Assembly: GCA_964459305.1 (NCBI GenBank)
Contig: CAYWNA010000181.1
Coordinates: 1 to 26,672, forward strand
Reading direction: 5' to 3'
From: CAYWNA01 sp964459305
Lineage (GTDB): Bacteria > Planctomycetota > Planctomycetia > Pirellulales > Pirellulaceae
DNA: 26,672 bases
The stretch's first letter is position 1. Each line of letters begins with the position of its first letter. The notes under the pieces are model-generated. The model saw only the letters and a program-made list of their open reading frames with translations, did no database searches and was not told the DNA's origin. This document shows, piece by piece, positions 18,937 to 26,501 of this stretch. The position numbers and the translations under genes are program-made.

Positions 18937-19058
18937 AAAAAAAGGCACAACCGAAGTCAGTCGCCCTCGAACGGGCAGCAACTGATTCCGATTGTGCCTT
19001 CAAGCGACAGATCCCAAAGCCCTGTCAATCAAGGCGGCTCGCCCCACAGATGCAAGCC
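18937..19058 (-). ncRNA. structured leader RNA with terminator, copy 4 (minus strand)
   Basis: Read on the minus strand, P0 pairs GGCTTGC with GCGAGCC (plus coordinates 19052-19058 and 19036-19042). CCTTGA follows, then P1 GACAG with CTGTC (19006-19025), the linker GCTTGAA, and P2 (18998-18944) from GGCACAATCGG to CGGTTGTGCC with a long inner CAGT-GC-GCCC stem, then T7 (18943-18937). P0 and P1 differ in sequence from copies 1-3 yet still pair, which argues for selection on structure. It faces the receiver gene at 18835, about 100 nt downstream. Confidence 0.75.
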
Positions 19059-19242
19059 AGTGTCCCTTCGGACCGTGGATCCTACAGGACTCATTACCTT
19101 AAGGTTAGCTCGGCAAAACAGTCATGCAAGCGGGTGAGACGCATCAAGTTACGCGAAGAAATGGGTGCCCTTTTTCCACAAGGTGCAGTTGGAGTGGTTT
19201 TATTGGTTCTTCCTGGGCCAGATGCGGGGGAGGGCTCGTCTA

Positions 19243-19296
19243 GGGGGCGCCAAAGTTGCTATAGCGTGAATATTGCGATCGTTCGGGTTTTGTTTC
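19243..19296. repeat. 54-bp repeat, right inverted copy
   Basis: This is the exact reverse complement of positions 1-54. It is joined directly to a GGGAGGGCG-type palindromic repeat (19297-19343). It lies in the gene-poor stretch 19059-19626, where apart from these repeats and one doubtful small frame I see nothing. Confidence 0.85.
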
Positions 19297-19343
19297 GGGA
19301 GGGCGACGCTCCTGCGGAGCCGCGACTCGGCGGGAGTCTCGCG
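19297..19343. repeat. GGGAGGGCG-type palindromic repeat, degenerate
   Basis: GGGAGGGCGACGCTCC and, after a short spacer, CGGCGGGAGTCTCGC form an imperfect palindrome. The same family appears at 22691-22761 and at the window end (26640-26672). Such repeats are widespread in planctomycete genomes and often yield spurious APAEP-like frames. Confidence 0.65.
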
Positions 19344-19378
19344 GTCTATCCCGGCCTGGAGAGAAATAGACGCCATGG

Positions 19379-19516
19379 ATGGAATACACGGCCTACAGAT
19401 TTAGTCCCACGCCCGAAGTGGTACCTACTGTCACGGGAGGGTTTCACGTGCCTACCGAAATAGTCTTCCGCTCTGCCGATGATTCGCCCAAGGTTTCTAT
19501 TGCCCAGGTGCAGTAA
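19379..19516 (+). CDS. possible small protein, doubtful
   Basis: ATG to TAA gives 45 residues (starting MEYTAYRFSPTPEVVPTVTG). The composition is protein-like, but no ribosome site is well placed (GGAGAG lies about 20 nt upstream), it resembles no family I know, and it lies among repeats. It may be a remnant of an older gene or chance. Confidence 0.2.
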   Translation: MEYTAYRFSPTPEVVPTVTGGFHVPTEIVFRSADDSPKVSIAQVQ

Positions 19517-19626
19517 TAGACGAATTGTCCGCAGAAAGGGGGCAGTCATTGCTATTGTTTGGTCGATGTAGAGAGAGTATATTCTTCCAGAAGCTTCACC
19601 TGAGAAATTAGGGAGCATCAACCAGT

Positions 19627-19721
19627 CTACCTTAGCGAGCAGGCATTGCGGCCTGCTAGTTGAAGGCACTACCGAAGTCGTCTTTTGCGAAACAAAGGCG
19701 ACATCGGTTGTGCCTTTTTTT
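19627..19721 (+). ncRNA. structured leader RNA with terminator, copy 5 (upstream of the FixJ-like regulator)
   Basis: CTACCTTAGCG is followed by P1 AGCAGG (19638-19643) with CCTGCT (19652-19657), the linker AGTTGAA, and P2 (19665-19714) from GGCACTACCGAAGTCG to CGACATCGGTTGTGCC with an inner CTTTTG/CAAAG stem, then T7 (19715-19721). It belongs to the porin-type subfamily (GAGCAGG, AGTTGAAGGCAC, GACATCGG) together with copies 6 and 7. P0 is not evident here. It ends 158 nt before the regulator start. Confidence 0.75.
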
Positions 19722-19878
19722 GTTGGCATCGCCATCGACCACAAGGCGAACAGAAGGGTGCCGAAGCCGCCGCGGTGTTGCTATCGCGACAAAGGCGGTT
19801 CGGATTCCTTTTCATTGTTGGGTGAGTGAAGGACTGTTCGATCGTGGAAATCGGCTTTCCGGAACCAGGAGGTAGACC

Positions 19879-20634
19879 ATGAGCGCAGACTCTACTGTCT
19901 TTGTTGTGGACGACGACGCAGATGCACGAAGGGCGTTTCAGTGGCTCCTGGAGTCGGAGGGTTTCAACGTCGAGACACATTCGTCCGCCCTGGAGTTCCT
20001 CGACTCTTACGATCCGACAAAGCCGGCCTGTCTGCTCGCCGACGTTGATTTACCCAAAATGAATGGCTTGGATCTCCAGGACGAACTGGCTTTGCGTGGG
20101 CAGTCTCTTCCCACTATTTTCGTGACGGCATTCGGCGACATACCGTCGAGCGTCCGAGCGATGAAAGCCGGTGCCCTCGATTTCCTGCAGAAGCCCGTCC
20201 AACGTGACGCGCTTCTGCCTCTCGTTCGCCGCGCCTTCAGAGAGGATCGCCGGAGACGCGACCGCGAATTGGCGATGTCGGCCATCGAACTGCGACTCGA
20301 ACAGCTCTCGAGCCGCGAAAGGGAAGTCACGGCCATGCTGTATGCCGGCATCACGATGAAGGGCATTGCAGCCAAGTTGGGAATCTCGATCCAGACCGTG
20401 TCCAAACATCGTTTGCACGCTCTGGAGAAGTTGGACGTTGAATCTGACGTTGAGCTCATCAAGCTGCTCGTGACGTACGAACATAGCCCAATCGCCCGCC
20501 AATACGCTGCCGGAGTGCCGAAGATCCAGGAGTCCCACCGGGAGAGGAAATCGCGACGTGTGGACCCGGCCAGTCCGTCAAGGAGGCGCTCGCTGGGATC
20601 GGCTCACTCCCAACAGACCGCAAACTACGGCTAG
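19879..20634 (+). CDS. FixJ/NarL-type response regulator (REC plus LuxR-type HTH)
   Basis: The product has 251 residues. The receiver (about 5-122) has D11-D12, phospho-acceptor D55 in LLADVDLPKMNG, T83 (FVTAFGD) and K105 (FLQKPV), the set typical of FixJ/TodT. A linker helix (about 122-140) joins a LuxR-type HTH (about 141-200) with LSSREREV, IAAKLGIS and VSKHRLHALEKL. The last 45 residues are basic, Ser-rich and probably disordered. AGGAGG precedes the ATG. Its leader is of the porin type, including RNA copy 5 and a decayed porin-start-like stretch (TGTTCGATCGTG at about 19828), so it may control, or be controlled together with, the downstream porins. Its partner kinase is not identified. 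Confidence 0.92.
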   Translation: MSADSTVFVVDDDADARRAFQWLLESEGFNVETHSSALEFLDSYDPTKPACLLADVDLPKMNGLDLQDELALRGQSLPTIFVTAFGDIPSSVRAMKAGALDFLQKPVQRDALLPLVRRAFREDRRRRDRELAMSAIELRLEQLSSREREVTAMLYAGITMKGIAAKLGISIQTVSKHRLHALEKLDVESDVELIKLLVTYEHSPIARQYAAGVPKIQESHRERKSRRVDPASPSRRRSLGSAHSQQTANYG

Positions 20635-20689
20635 TGAAAAGCACCTCGCAGCGAAGCCAACCGCAGGCGAGAACCTCTTCTCAGCCCGT

Positions 20690-21052
20690 ACAGTCACGAA
20701 AACTCCTGCAAGTGAAACCAACGCGATTAGACTGGACGGGACGTCTTCCACTCGTCGATGCCTTCCATACACGCCGAGTTACAGGCGGGTGCCGGTAACG
20801 GCCCTCGGCCTGCAAACCGGCCGAAGACATTGCTGACCTTGGCGAGCAGGACAAGTGGCCTGCCAGTTGAAGGCACAGTCGAAGTCGCCTCGTATTGAAC
20901 CAGGTGACATCGGCTGTGCCTTTTTTCGTCGGCCTCGGTCCAAGGACAGGAAGGACCGAGGTGTGGGACCGGAACCGCCGTCTGTCACGCCGCATGGCGG
21001 CGGCGGTTTCGTCCCTTCTTGCCCAAAAGCCTGAACAAAGGAGTGTTCGATC
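20690..21052 (+). repeat. porin-type leader repeat, copy 1
   Basis: This leader aligns with 24735-25088 over about 350 bp. Shared blocks include CTGGACGGGACG, AACCGGC-GAAGAC-T-GCTGACCTT, the RNA itself, a GCCGCCGT-TGTCACGCCG-ATGGC hairpin after the terminator, and GAACAAAGGAGTGTTC-ATC before the start codon. The gap 20635-21052 holds nothing else that I see. The same 3' part, decayed, precedes the FixJ-like gene. Confidence 0.75.
20837..20926 (+). ncRNA. structured leader RNA with terminator, copy 6 (upstream of the decayed porin)
   Basis: ACCTTGGCGA is followed by P1 GCAGG (20846-20850) with CCTGC (20859-20863), the linker CAGTTGAA, and P2 (20872-20920) from GGCACAGTCGAAGTCGCCT to AGGTGACATCGGCTGTGCC, then T6 (20921-20926). 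The outer stem pair changes together with respect to copy 7 (AGTCG with CGGCT against AACCG with CGGTT). It ends 126 nt before the porin start. Confidence 0.75.
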
Positions 21053-21545
21053 GTGAATATCAACCGCTTGACGGCAGCGGCCGTCCTACTGGGAGGTCTC
21101 TGGGCCGTCGGTGTCTGTGGTGCCGACCAACTTTGTGATTCGAAAAGCGACGGTTGCTCGTGGGATTGGGGATTTCGCTCGGACCTGGTGTACGGTACGG
21201 ATGCTCAGAAGACGCAGGCATTCGGCCAACTCAACGGTTGATATGGCGATAACCGAGAGTCTAAACTACGTCCTTCAAAGTGATCTGATGGCTATCGGCG
21301 AGACAAGCAGGGACGATGTCGGTATCAATCAGTATTTGTTCTATACCGTCAATGACTGCCTTGCTCTCGGTACTCGATTCGAGTGGTGGCAAACGGACGG
21401 CGTGTCCAACTACGAACTGACAGGCGGGCTGAACTACAAGCCGCACGCCAACGTCGTCATTCGTCCCGAGGTCCGCTGGGACCGGCAACCAACCACCAGC
21501 TTCGACCAAACGACGTTTGGTGTCGATGCGATTCTCCTCTACTAG
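21053..21545 (+). pseudogene. decayed OmpL-like porin gene
   Basis: The 5' part (GTG 21053 to a stop at 21239-21241) encodes a signal peptide nearly matching that of the intact porin (LTAAAVLLGGLWAVGVCGA) and then jumps to DLVYGTDAQKTQAFG, a mid-barrel motif. After a frame change the 3' part (21243-21545) encodes LNYVLQSDL, GINQYLFYTV, LNYKPHANVVIRPEVRW and ends in LLY. Compared with the 427-residue porin at 25089, roughly 260 residues are missing in at least two internal deletions. The leader, RNA copy 6, SD and terminator are still intact, so transcription may persist. A short two-part product is possible but unlikely to form a barrel. Confidence 0.85.
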
Positions 21546-21579
21546 CAACCTTCATGTTCCTGAGATTGTGTTGCGACTC

Positions 21580-21620
21580 GGTGCCCTTGGCAATCGGTTT
21601 GCCAAGGACGCCGCTTTTTT
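21580..21620 (+). terminator. intrinsic terminator after the decayed porin
   Basis: GGTGCCCTTGGCAA (21580-21593) pairs with TTGCCAAGGACGCC (21599-21612) with two imperfect positions, followed by GC and six T. It ends transcription of the porin remnant 35 nt after its stop and before the opposing gene at 21667. Confidence 0.85.
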
Positions 21621-21666
21621 GTGCGCGATGCGGCCGCAATGGCGGTGGAACCCGCATCTACACCCA

Positions 21667-22671
21667 TCAGGTCATTGCTGACAGAGGACCGGGCGCGAAT
21701 GGTTCACCCCGTGGGTGTGGCCTGCAATCGGAAGTGGCAAACGTGCGCAAATGGGTGGCGAGGTTGGTCTCCGTGCCCATGATCCCGAGCTTCCTCCTGA
21801 TCCGCTCGCGCTGTTTGGTCACCGTCGCGGGAGCAACTCGTCTGACGTGAGCGATCTCTTTCGTGGTCAGACCATCTCGGATCATATTGCAGATCTCGAT
21901 CTCGACCGATGTCAATGCAGCAAAGGCCGTGGAAAGCCTGTTGGCGAAGGGGGCGGTAAGATTGTCGAGATAGTTCTTCAAAAGCGCGACGTACTTTTTC
22001 TGCTGGGCCGGGATTTCACCTTCCAGTGCGCGGAGGACCGGCATCAAAATCTTGTCGACGTTCGCCATGATTGACTCATGGATCTCTTTCTTGTCTTCCT
22101 CGATCTGGGCCAATACCCGCCGGAGAGCCACATTCGACTCCCGCAAGGCCGAACGATCGACTTCTAACTGTCGTTCGGTCTGGATGCGTTCGACGACCTT
22201 GCCGACGCGTTCGGCAACGGCGTTGATCAGATCGCGTTCTTCTTTCAGGAAGGGCCCCTCGTCAAAATCGGGCATTTCCCGTACGTAGTAGACCTCGACG
22301 ATGCCCGCGTGCGTGCCGCCCACGCGGATTTCAGCAGACTGCTTCCATTTTGTCTGCTCGAAGTCAGCCGTTGCGTACTGTGTATCGTAGAGAATCAGTC
22401 TGCCACAACAGATGTCCGGATACTGCCACGAGCGCGGTAGCAGATTGACGATTCCCTGAAGAATCGGCTCCAGTGCGTGTCGATATTGCTCGACTAATGC
22501 GGAGATGCCATACAGGCAGTTAAGCTCCTTCACCCGCTCGCGCAGGGCATGTTCTACTGTCCGAACATCCTGGGCAGCGTGTCCAAGGCGGCGACTTCCC
22601 TTTTCAAAGTCGGGGAGACGACGGTGAAGTGTTCGTTTGCACTTATCTGAGGGTGTCCGGGAATTCGACAC
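21667..22671 (-). CDS. LuxR-type regulator with GAF-like sensor; 5' end split by a mobile element
   Basis: The open frame is 334 residues from a GTG at 22671. A region starting RERVKELNCLYGIS (44-57) leads into a GAF-like domain (about 60-165) with a LYDTQYATADF segment. A coiled coil (about 160-205) and a helical region follow. A LuxR-type HTH (about 252-312: LTSVEIEICNMIRDGLTTKEIA, VTKQRERIRRKLGI) follows, then a Pro-rich tail. The GTG and the first seven codons lie inside the inverted end of the element at 22651-22780, so this start is an accident of insertion. Removing the element restores an ATG at 22818 (see 22789-22818). GTG codons further in, such as the Val of RERVKEL, could also serve. 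The HTH is intact, but native expression is probably lost or altered. Confidence 0.8.
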   Translation of the reverse strand: MSNSRTPSDKCKRTLHRRLPDFEKGSRRLGHAAQDVRTVEHALRERVKELNCLYGISALVEQYRHALEPILQGIVNLLPRSWQYPDICCGRLILYDTQYATADFEQTKWKQSAEIRVGGTHAGIVEVYYVREMPDFDEGPFLKEERDLINAVAERVGKVVERIQTERQLEVDRSALRESNVALRRVLAQIEEDKKEIHESIMANVDKILMPVLRALEGEIPAQQKKYVALLKNYLDNLTAPFANRLSTAFAALTSVEIEICNMIRDGLTTKEIAHVRRVAPATVTKQRERIRRKLGIMGTETNLATHLRTFATSDCRPHPRGEPFAPGPLSAMT

Positions 22672-22780
22672 GCTGGAATCCGCATTCTCTGGGAGGGCGA
22701 GGCTCCCGCCGAGCCGTGCGTTGGTGCCAGGAAACCGGCTCAGCAGGAGCTTCGCCCTCCCAATTCCCGGACACCCTCAT
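22651..22780. mobile_element. MITE-like element with 8-bp target duplication
   Basis: The inverted ends are GGGTGTCCGGGAATT (22651-22665) and its inverse (22762-22776), with four extra bases TCAT on the right. An inner, longer palindrome of the GGGAGGGCGAGGCTCCC family occupies 22691-22716 and 22736-22761 (23 of 26 matching). TTATCTGA flanks the element on both sides (22643-22650 and 22781-22788). It carries no gene. It sits in the 5' end of the minus-strand regulator and brings a stop codon into the old frame. Confidence 0.85.
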
Positions 22781-22788
22781 TTATCTGA

Positions 22789-22818
22789 TTGGCGGGTTGT
22801 ATCAACCGACTCGATCAT
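22789..22818 (-). other. detached first ten codons of the LuxR-type regulator
   Basis: On the minus strand, ATG at 22818-22816 opens MIESVDTTRQ. If the element and one TTATCTGA copy are removed, the frame continues without a break into SDKCKRTLHRR of the regulator, giving an ancestral protein of about 337 residues. With the element present the frame runs CAA TCA GAT AAA TGA and stops. This is a reconstruction from the sequence. AGG 5 nt before the ATG is a weak ribosome site. Confidence 0.7.
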
Positions 22819-23221
22819 GATGGCCTATGGCGCGCTCCCATGGTTCCGCAACCATCGCCCGTGCTTACATCAACCCAGAGCGCAAGCGACGAGCGGCGGA
22901 CTCTCAAGGGGTCCTTTGTATGGTCGCCCGTTCTCCGGACATCACTCCAATCCGTTTCGTCGACCCCACACAATTTGACTCGACATTCGATATAACCGGT
23001 GCAATCCGAACACTGATGGGAAAGAGTGGCCGGAAAACAGATGCAACGAACGTTGTTCGCGCGGCAGTGACGGGCCGAATACGGGCCGGTTGCCCACGGA
23101 TGTTGCGTACGGTTTGTACGTGAGTGGTACGGGGGAATACCTGTTTACGAATGGCTGCGACGGGGCGATATGGAATTGTGTGTGAGTTGCCACCTGTTTG
23201 ATCGCCGAGCACAAGTCATCC
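22819..23221. other. intergenic region, no gene seen
   Basis: This is the 400 bp between the displaced start of the minus-strand regulator and the deiminase. It must hold promoters for both divergent genes, but I see no convincing -35/-10 pair. CAACCCAGAGCGCAAGCGAC (about 22873) resembles one arm of the AACCCGAAGCG repeat without its partner. CGTACGGTTTGTACG (about 23107) is a small imperfect palindrome that could be an operator. Short open frames here have no protein-like features. Confidence 0.4.
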
Positions 23222-24598
23222 ATGTCCCAGACAACATGTAATCAACGCCGGCAGCGGCCAAATCGAGGGTCTGTCGGCCACCCTGGCTCACTTCGAGCAC
23301 GGCGTTATCGAAACGTCATCTTGACCGTCGGTCTTGCCACGGGCGTGGCGTCCTTGTTCGCAGCGTTACTGCCCGTCAGTTCTGAACCGACACTGCCGGT
23401 GGATAGCAGTCCCGGTGTACGTGACACTCAATTGCTGCAATCCACGCAACCTCGACGTTTCCGCATTGTGCCCGAATACGAGCGGCACATGGAACGAGTT
23501 TTGGTTTCCGTCTCCGATGGAAACGCGGTGCTAAAGTACCACGCGGAAGTCCTTTCCTGCCTGCCGGACTACACGAGGATTGATCTGATGGTGCCGGAAA
23601 GCCATCTGAGTGCCGCCAAGGCTTGGCTCAAAGACAAACCGTACCGAGACAGAGCCCGCTTGGTTGCCTACGATCCGCAGTATCGAAACGGAGCCCGTTT
23701 GTACATGCTCCTGCCGGACGAGGAGCAACTTGTGGCCGTAGACACGGAGGATTATCGCCTGGGAAGCCAGCCTGGTACGTTGTGGGCACAGGATCTGTTC
23801 GAGGTGGCTTCTGCGTCAGGCAATCGGACGATTCTGCTGGCCGCATGTGCTCACAAGCATTTCCAGGCGGAAAGACACCGGCGCGACCCCAACGTGGTCA
23901 GTGACAACGCCTATTTGGCGTGTCTCGGTGCCGACGGTATTGAAGTCCGGCGAACTCCACTTGCATTCAAGGGTGGCAACGTGCTGGTCGACGAACGAGC
24001 TGGCAGGCGGCTTGTGTTCTGTGGATACGACTCGGTGCGGGCCAGTCGAACGGTCTGGCGGACGTTCCAGGGCGAAGAACTCTCCGACGCCGGAGTCGTC
24101 GACCTGGTCAAAGATATTTTCGACGCGGATGACGTCGTGATCATCGGTGGGACTCGTCCGCAACCGGAACGGATGTATCACTTGGACCAGGCAATGCTTC
24201 CTTTGGGCGAGGGGATGATCGGGATCGCCCGTGTGGTGGGTGAACGCCCTCGCCTCGAACCGGACGCGACACGCATCAGGCAGGTGGAAGCGTTCCTCAT
24301 GCAACTGCGACCGATATTGAACGATTTGGGCTATGCGGTGGTTGACGTCGACGTGACGGTCGACAACGTCTTGGGTTACCAGCATTACATCAACGCTATC
24401 CCCTACGTCGACAAGAAGACCGGTCAGAAAACGGTGTTGATGCCGGTCTTCTCTGAGTCCACGGGCGTGGCCGACAAGCACGTGGTCCGCAAGAACGCCA
24501 AGACGTTGGAATCAATGGGATATAGGGTGGTTCACGTTCCCACCAGGACTTACGAGCTGACCGGAGGGATTCACTGCTTGGTCAACGTACTGCGCTGA
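23222..24598 (+). CDS. Exported or membrane-anchored deiminase of the agmatine/peptidyl-arginine deiminase family
   Basis: The protein has 458 residues. A basic N-terminus (RRYRN) and a hydrophobic helix (about 31-52) act as signal or anchor, placing the enzyme outside the cytoplasm. The catalytic set of the PAD-like guanidino-group enzymes is present: W188..D191 in LWAQD, GGN (251-253) in FKGGNVLVD, His320 and Asp322 in YHLDQA, and nucleophile Cys452 in GGIHC six residues before the end. The family hydrolyses guanidino groups of agmatine or peptidyl-arginine to release ammonia. Export fits a protein or peptide substrate better than agmatine, as an inference. I chose the ATG at 23222; TTG at 23198 is in frame, and no strong ribosome site precedes either. 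It lies upstream of the porin but has its own transcription unit. Confidence 0.82.
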   Translation: MSQTTCNQRRQRPNRGSVGHPGSLRARRYRNVILTVGLATGVASLFAALLPVSSEPTLPVDSSPGVRDTQLLQSTQPRRFRIVPEYERHMERVLVSVSDGNAVLKYHAEVLSCLPDYTRIDLMVPESHLSAAKAWLKDKPYRDRARLVAYDPQYRNGARLYMLLPDEEQLVAVDTEDYRLGSQPGTLWAQDLFEVASASGNRTILLAACAHKHFQAERHRRDPNVVSDNAYLACLGADGIEVRRTPLAFKGGNVLVDERAGRRLVFCGYDSVRASRTVWRTFQGEELSDAGVVDLVKDIFDADDVVIIGGTRPQPERMYHLDQAMLPLGEGMIGIARVVGERPRLEPDATRIRQVEAFLMQLRPILNDLGYAVVDVDVTVDNVLGYQHYINAIPYVDKKTGQKTVLMPVFSESTGVADKHVVRKNAKTLESMGYRVVHVPTRTYELTGGIHCLVNVLR

Positions 24599-24734
24599 TC
24601 CGAGAGAACACGGACGGGTCAAGTCATAAGAAAACGAAAATGTCAACGTGATACGAGCTATGCCGCCCGCGGAGAGACCCGTCCCATCCCTGTAGGCCCC
24701 GCTCCGGGCTGTCGGAATATCAGCTCGAACACTC

Positions 24735-25088
24735 CCGAAAATCCCTACAAGTGGAACCAGCACGATCAGGCTGGACGGGACGCCTAGCTCTCACCGATAC
24801 CATCAGCACAGGCCGCGTCAGAGGCGAGCGCCCGATAACTGCTCTCACCTCGCAAACCGGCTCAAGACGTAGCTGACCTTAACGAGCAGGACTTGGGGCC
24901 TGCCAGTTGAAGGCACAACCGAAGTTTCCTCCTTCACGCAGGAGGTGACCTCGGTTGTGCCTTTTTTTTGCCTCCGCCCACCCACCAGGAGGCCAGAGGT
25001 GCGGTACCGGGGCCGCCGTTTGTCACGCCGTATGGCAGCGGGGATTCCGTCCTGCTTCCGTTTTCTGTGAACAAAGGAGTGTTCCATC
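24735..25088 (+). repeat. porin-type leader repeat, copy 2
   Basis: This is the leader of the intact porin, aligning with 20690-21052. It includes CTGGACGGGACG, AACCGGCTCAAGAC, GCTGACCTT, RNA copy 7, then the GCCGCCGTTTGTCACGCCG-ATGGC hairpin and GAACAAAGGAGTGTTC before the ATG. Conservation over non-coding sequence either side of the RNA points to a functional leader duplicated with the gene. The stretch 24599-24734 shows only a 9-bp inverted pair, GGACGGGTC (24612) with GACCCGTCC (24676). Confidence 0.75.
24877..24969 (+). ncRNA. structured leader RNA with terminator, copy 7 (upstream of the porin)
   Basis: ACCTTAACGA is followed by P1 GCAGG (24886-24890) with CCTGC (24899-24903), the linker CAGTTGAA, and P2 (24912-24961) from GGCACAACCGA to TCGGTTGTGCC with a perfect inner CCTCC/GGAGG stem, then T8 (24962-24969). 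It is the cleanest terminator of the set. It ends 119 nt before the porin ATG. The GGAGG strand of the inner stem is Shine-Dalgarno-like but paired and far from the start. Confidence 0.8.
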
Positions 25089-26372
25089 ATGAAAATCAAC
25101 TACTTGGCGGCAACGGCCGTCCTACTTGGAAGTCTCTGGGCCATCGACGCCCGGGGGGCCGAGCAAACGTGTGACACCAAAAGCGATGGGTGCGATTCCC
25201 GTTGCTGCGACGGCCCGATCGGTCGATGGATGGCCAGCGACCCCTTCAAGCTCCCCCAGCCTTGTGTCCTGCAGTCTCTGGGAATCAATACCGGCGGTTG
25301 GATCCAAGCGGGAATCACAGTCAGCAGCGAGGACCCGGCCGACAACTTCAACGGGCCGGTGTTGACGAACGATCGCCACGGCGAACTGCAAATGAACGAA
25401 TTGTGGTTCTACCTCCACAAGCCCGTGGATACGGGCGGCTGCGGGTCCGACGTGGGCGGCCGGGTAGACTTTCTGTACGGAACCGATTGGCGGGTGGCCT
25501 ATTTTCACGGCTTGGGGATGGAAGACCGGCTGAATGGCGCCGATCAGTTCTACGGATTCTCCATTGCGCAGCTTTATGCCGAGTTTGCGGTCAACAATCT
25601 GTCCGTCAAGGTCGGTCGCATGACGGGTATTTTGGGCTACGAGATCGTGCCGCCAATGGGCAACTTCTTCTACTCCCATTCGTACGCGCTGTGCTACGGC
25701 GAACCGATCCTGATTACGGGCCTAATGGCCAACTACAAGGCATCTGACCAGCTTACCGTCTTGGGCGGCTTCCATCAGGGCGTTCATCGGTTCGAGGACA
25801 ACAACGGCCGCTTGAACTTCCAAGGCGGAGTGATGTGGAACGACTGTTGCGAACGGGTTTCGTTGGCGTACGCCCTGGATGTAGGCCAGAACGACTTCCT
25901 CGCCGGTCCGGAAGACGAGTACGTGCACAGCCTCGTTCTGAAACTCCAGCTCACCGAGAGCCTGCTCTACGTGCTGCAGAACGATCTTGGCTATGCCAGC
26001 CGCGTTGCGGGAGCCGCCGACGCCGAGTGGTACGGCATCAATCAGTACTTTCTGTACACGCTGAACGAGAATTGGTCCGCGGGCCTACGCGCTGAATGGT
26101 TTCGCGACGACGACGGCACTCGCGTGCTGGGGCTAGGCAACCTGCCCGACGCACGTGGTTGGGCACCTCCGTCCGGGGCGCCGGGTTACGCCGGCAACTT
26201 CTACGAAGTGTCGGTCGGGCTGAACTGGAAGCCGAAGGCCAATGTCTTCGTCCGCCCCGAGGTGCGATACGACAGCTACAACGGTCCGACGAACGGTGGT
26301 CAGCTTCCCTTCGACGACGGCAACAGCAGCAGCCAGTTCACGTTTGCCACCGACCTGATCGTCACGTTCTGA
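25089..26372 (+). CDS. OmpL-like (BBP2-type) outer-membrane porin
   Basis: The protein has 427 residues. A signal peptide (about 1-24; LAATAVLLGSLWAIDARGA) is followed by a short Cys-rich stretch (C28, C35, C39, C40) and then alternating beta-strand sequence to a terminal Phe (DLIVTF), the usual barrel-assembly signal. Motifs typical of planctomycete porins of the BBP2 family are GGWIQAG, ELWFYLHKPV, RVDFLYGTDWR, YAEFAVNNLSVKVGRM, GINQYFLYTLN and WKPKANVFVRPEVRYD. It should form a passive channel for small solutes. GGAG lies 8 nt before the ATG. The gene and its leader are paralogous to the decayed copy at 21053. No clear terminator follows. Confidence 0.9.
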   Translation: MKINYLAATAVLLGSLWAIDARGAEQTCDTKSDGCDSRCCDGPIGRWMASDPFKLPQPCVLQSLGINTGGWIQAGITVSSEDPADNFNGPVLTNDRHGELQMNELWFYLHKPVDTGGCGSDVGGRVDFLYGTDWRVAYFHGLGMEDRLNGADQFYGFSIAQLYAEFAVNNLSVKVGRMTGILGYEIVPPMGNFFYSHSYALCYGEPILITGLMANYKASDQLTVLGGFHQGVHRFEDNNGRLNFQGGVMWNDCCERVSLAYALDVGQNDFLAGPEDEYVHSLVLKLQLTESLLYVLQNDLGYASRVAGAADAEWYGINQYFLYTLNENWSAGLRAEWFRDDDGTRVLGLGNLPDARGWAPPSGAPGYAGNFYEVSVGLNWKPKANVFVRPEVRYDSYNGPTNGGQLPFDDGNSSSQFTFATDLIVTF

Positions 26373-26449
26373 TCCGCGCGGCAGACGAATCAGATTAGCG
26401 AACACGCTGATACAAGACTTGGTGTGCGATCTCCATCCTAAGCGGCAGT

Positions 26450-26470
26450 CCACGGGTGAGTGACCCGTGG
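26450..26470. repeat. CCACGGGT palindrome
   Basis: CCACGGGT (26450-26457) and ACCCGTGG (26463-26470) form a perfect 8-bp hairpin with a GAGTG loop and no T-run. It lies 78 nt after the porin stop. It looks like a small intergenic repeat, although it could stabilise the 3' end of the porin transcript. Confidence 0.6.
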
Positions 26471-26501
26471 GCTGTCGTCGTGCGCACGGTCGGCATTGGC
26501 T

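Noticed and set aside
19050..19463. Open frame of 137 codons between RNA copies 4 and 5
   Set aside because: It crosses the 54-bp repeat and the GGGAGGGCG palindrome and contains the APAEPRLGGSLA stretch typical of translated planctomycete repeats.
22637..23123. Plus-strand frames of about 100 codons before the deiminase
   Set aside because: They consist of mobile-element sequence and intergenic DNA, overlap one another in different frames, and have no ribosome site.
24612..24684. Mobile element from the inverted pair GGACGGGTC/GACCCGTCC
   Set aside because: Nine-base arms with no target duplication and no second copy in the window.
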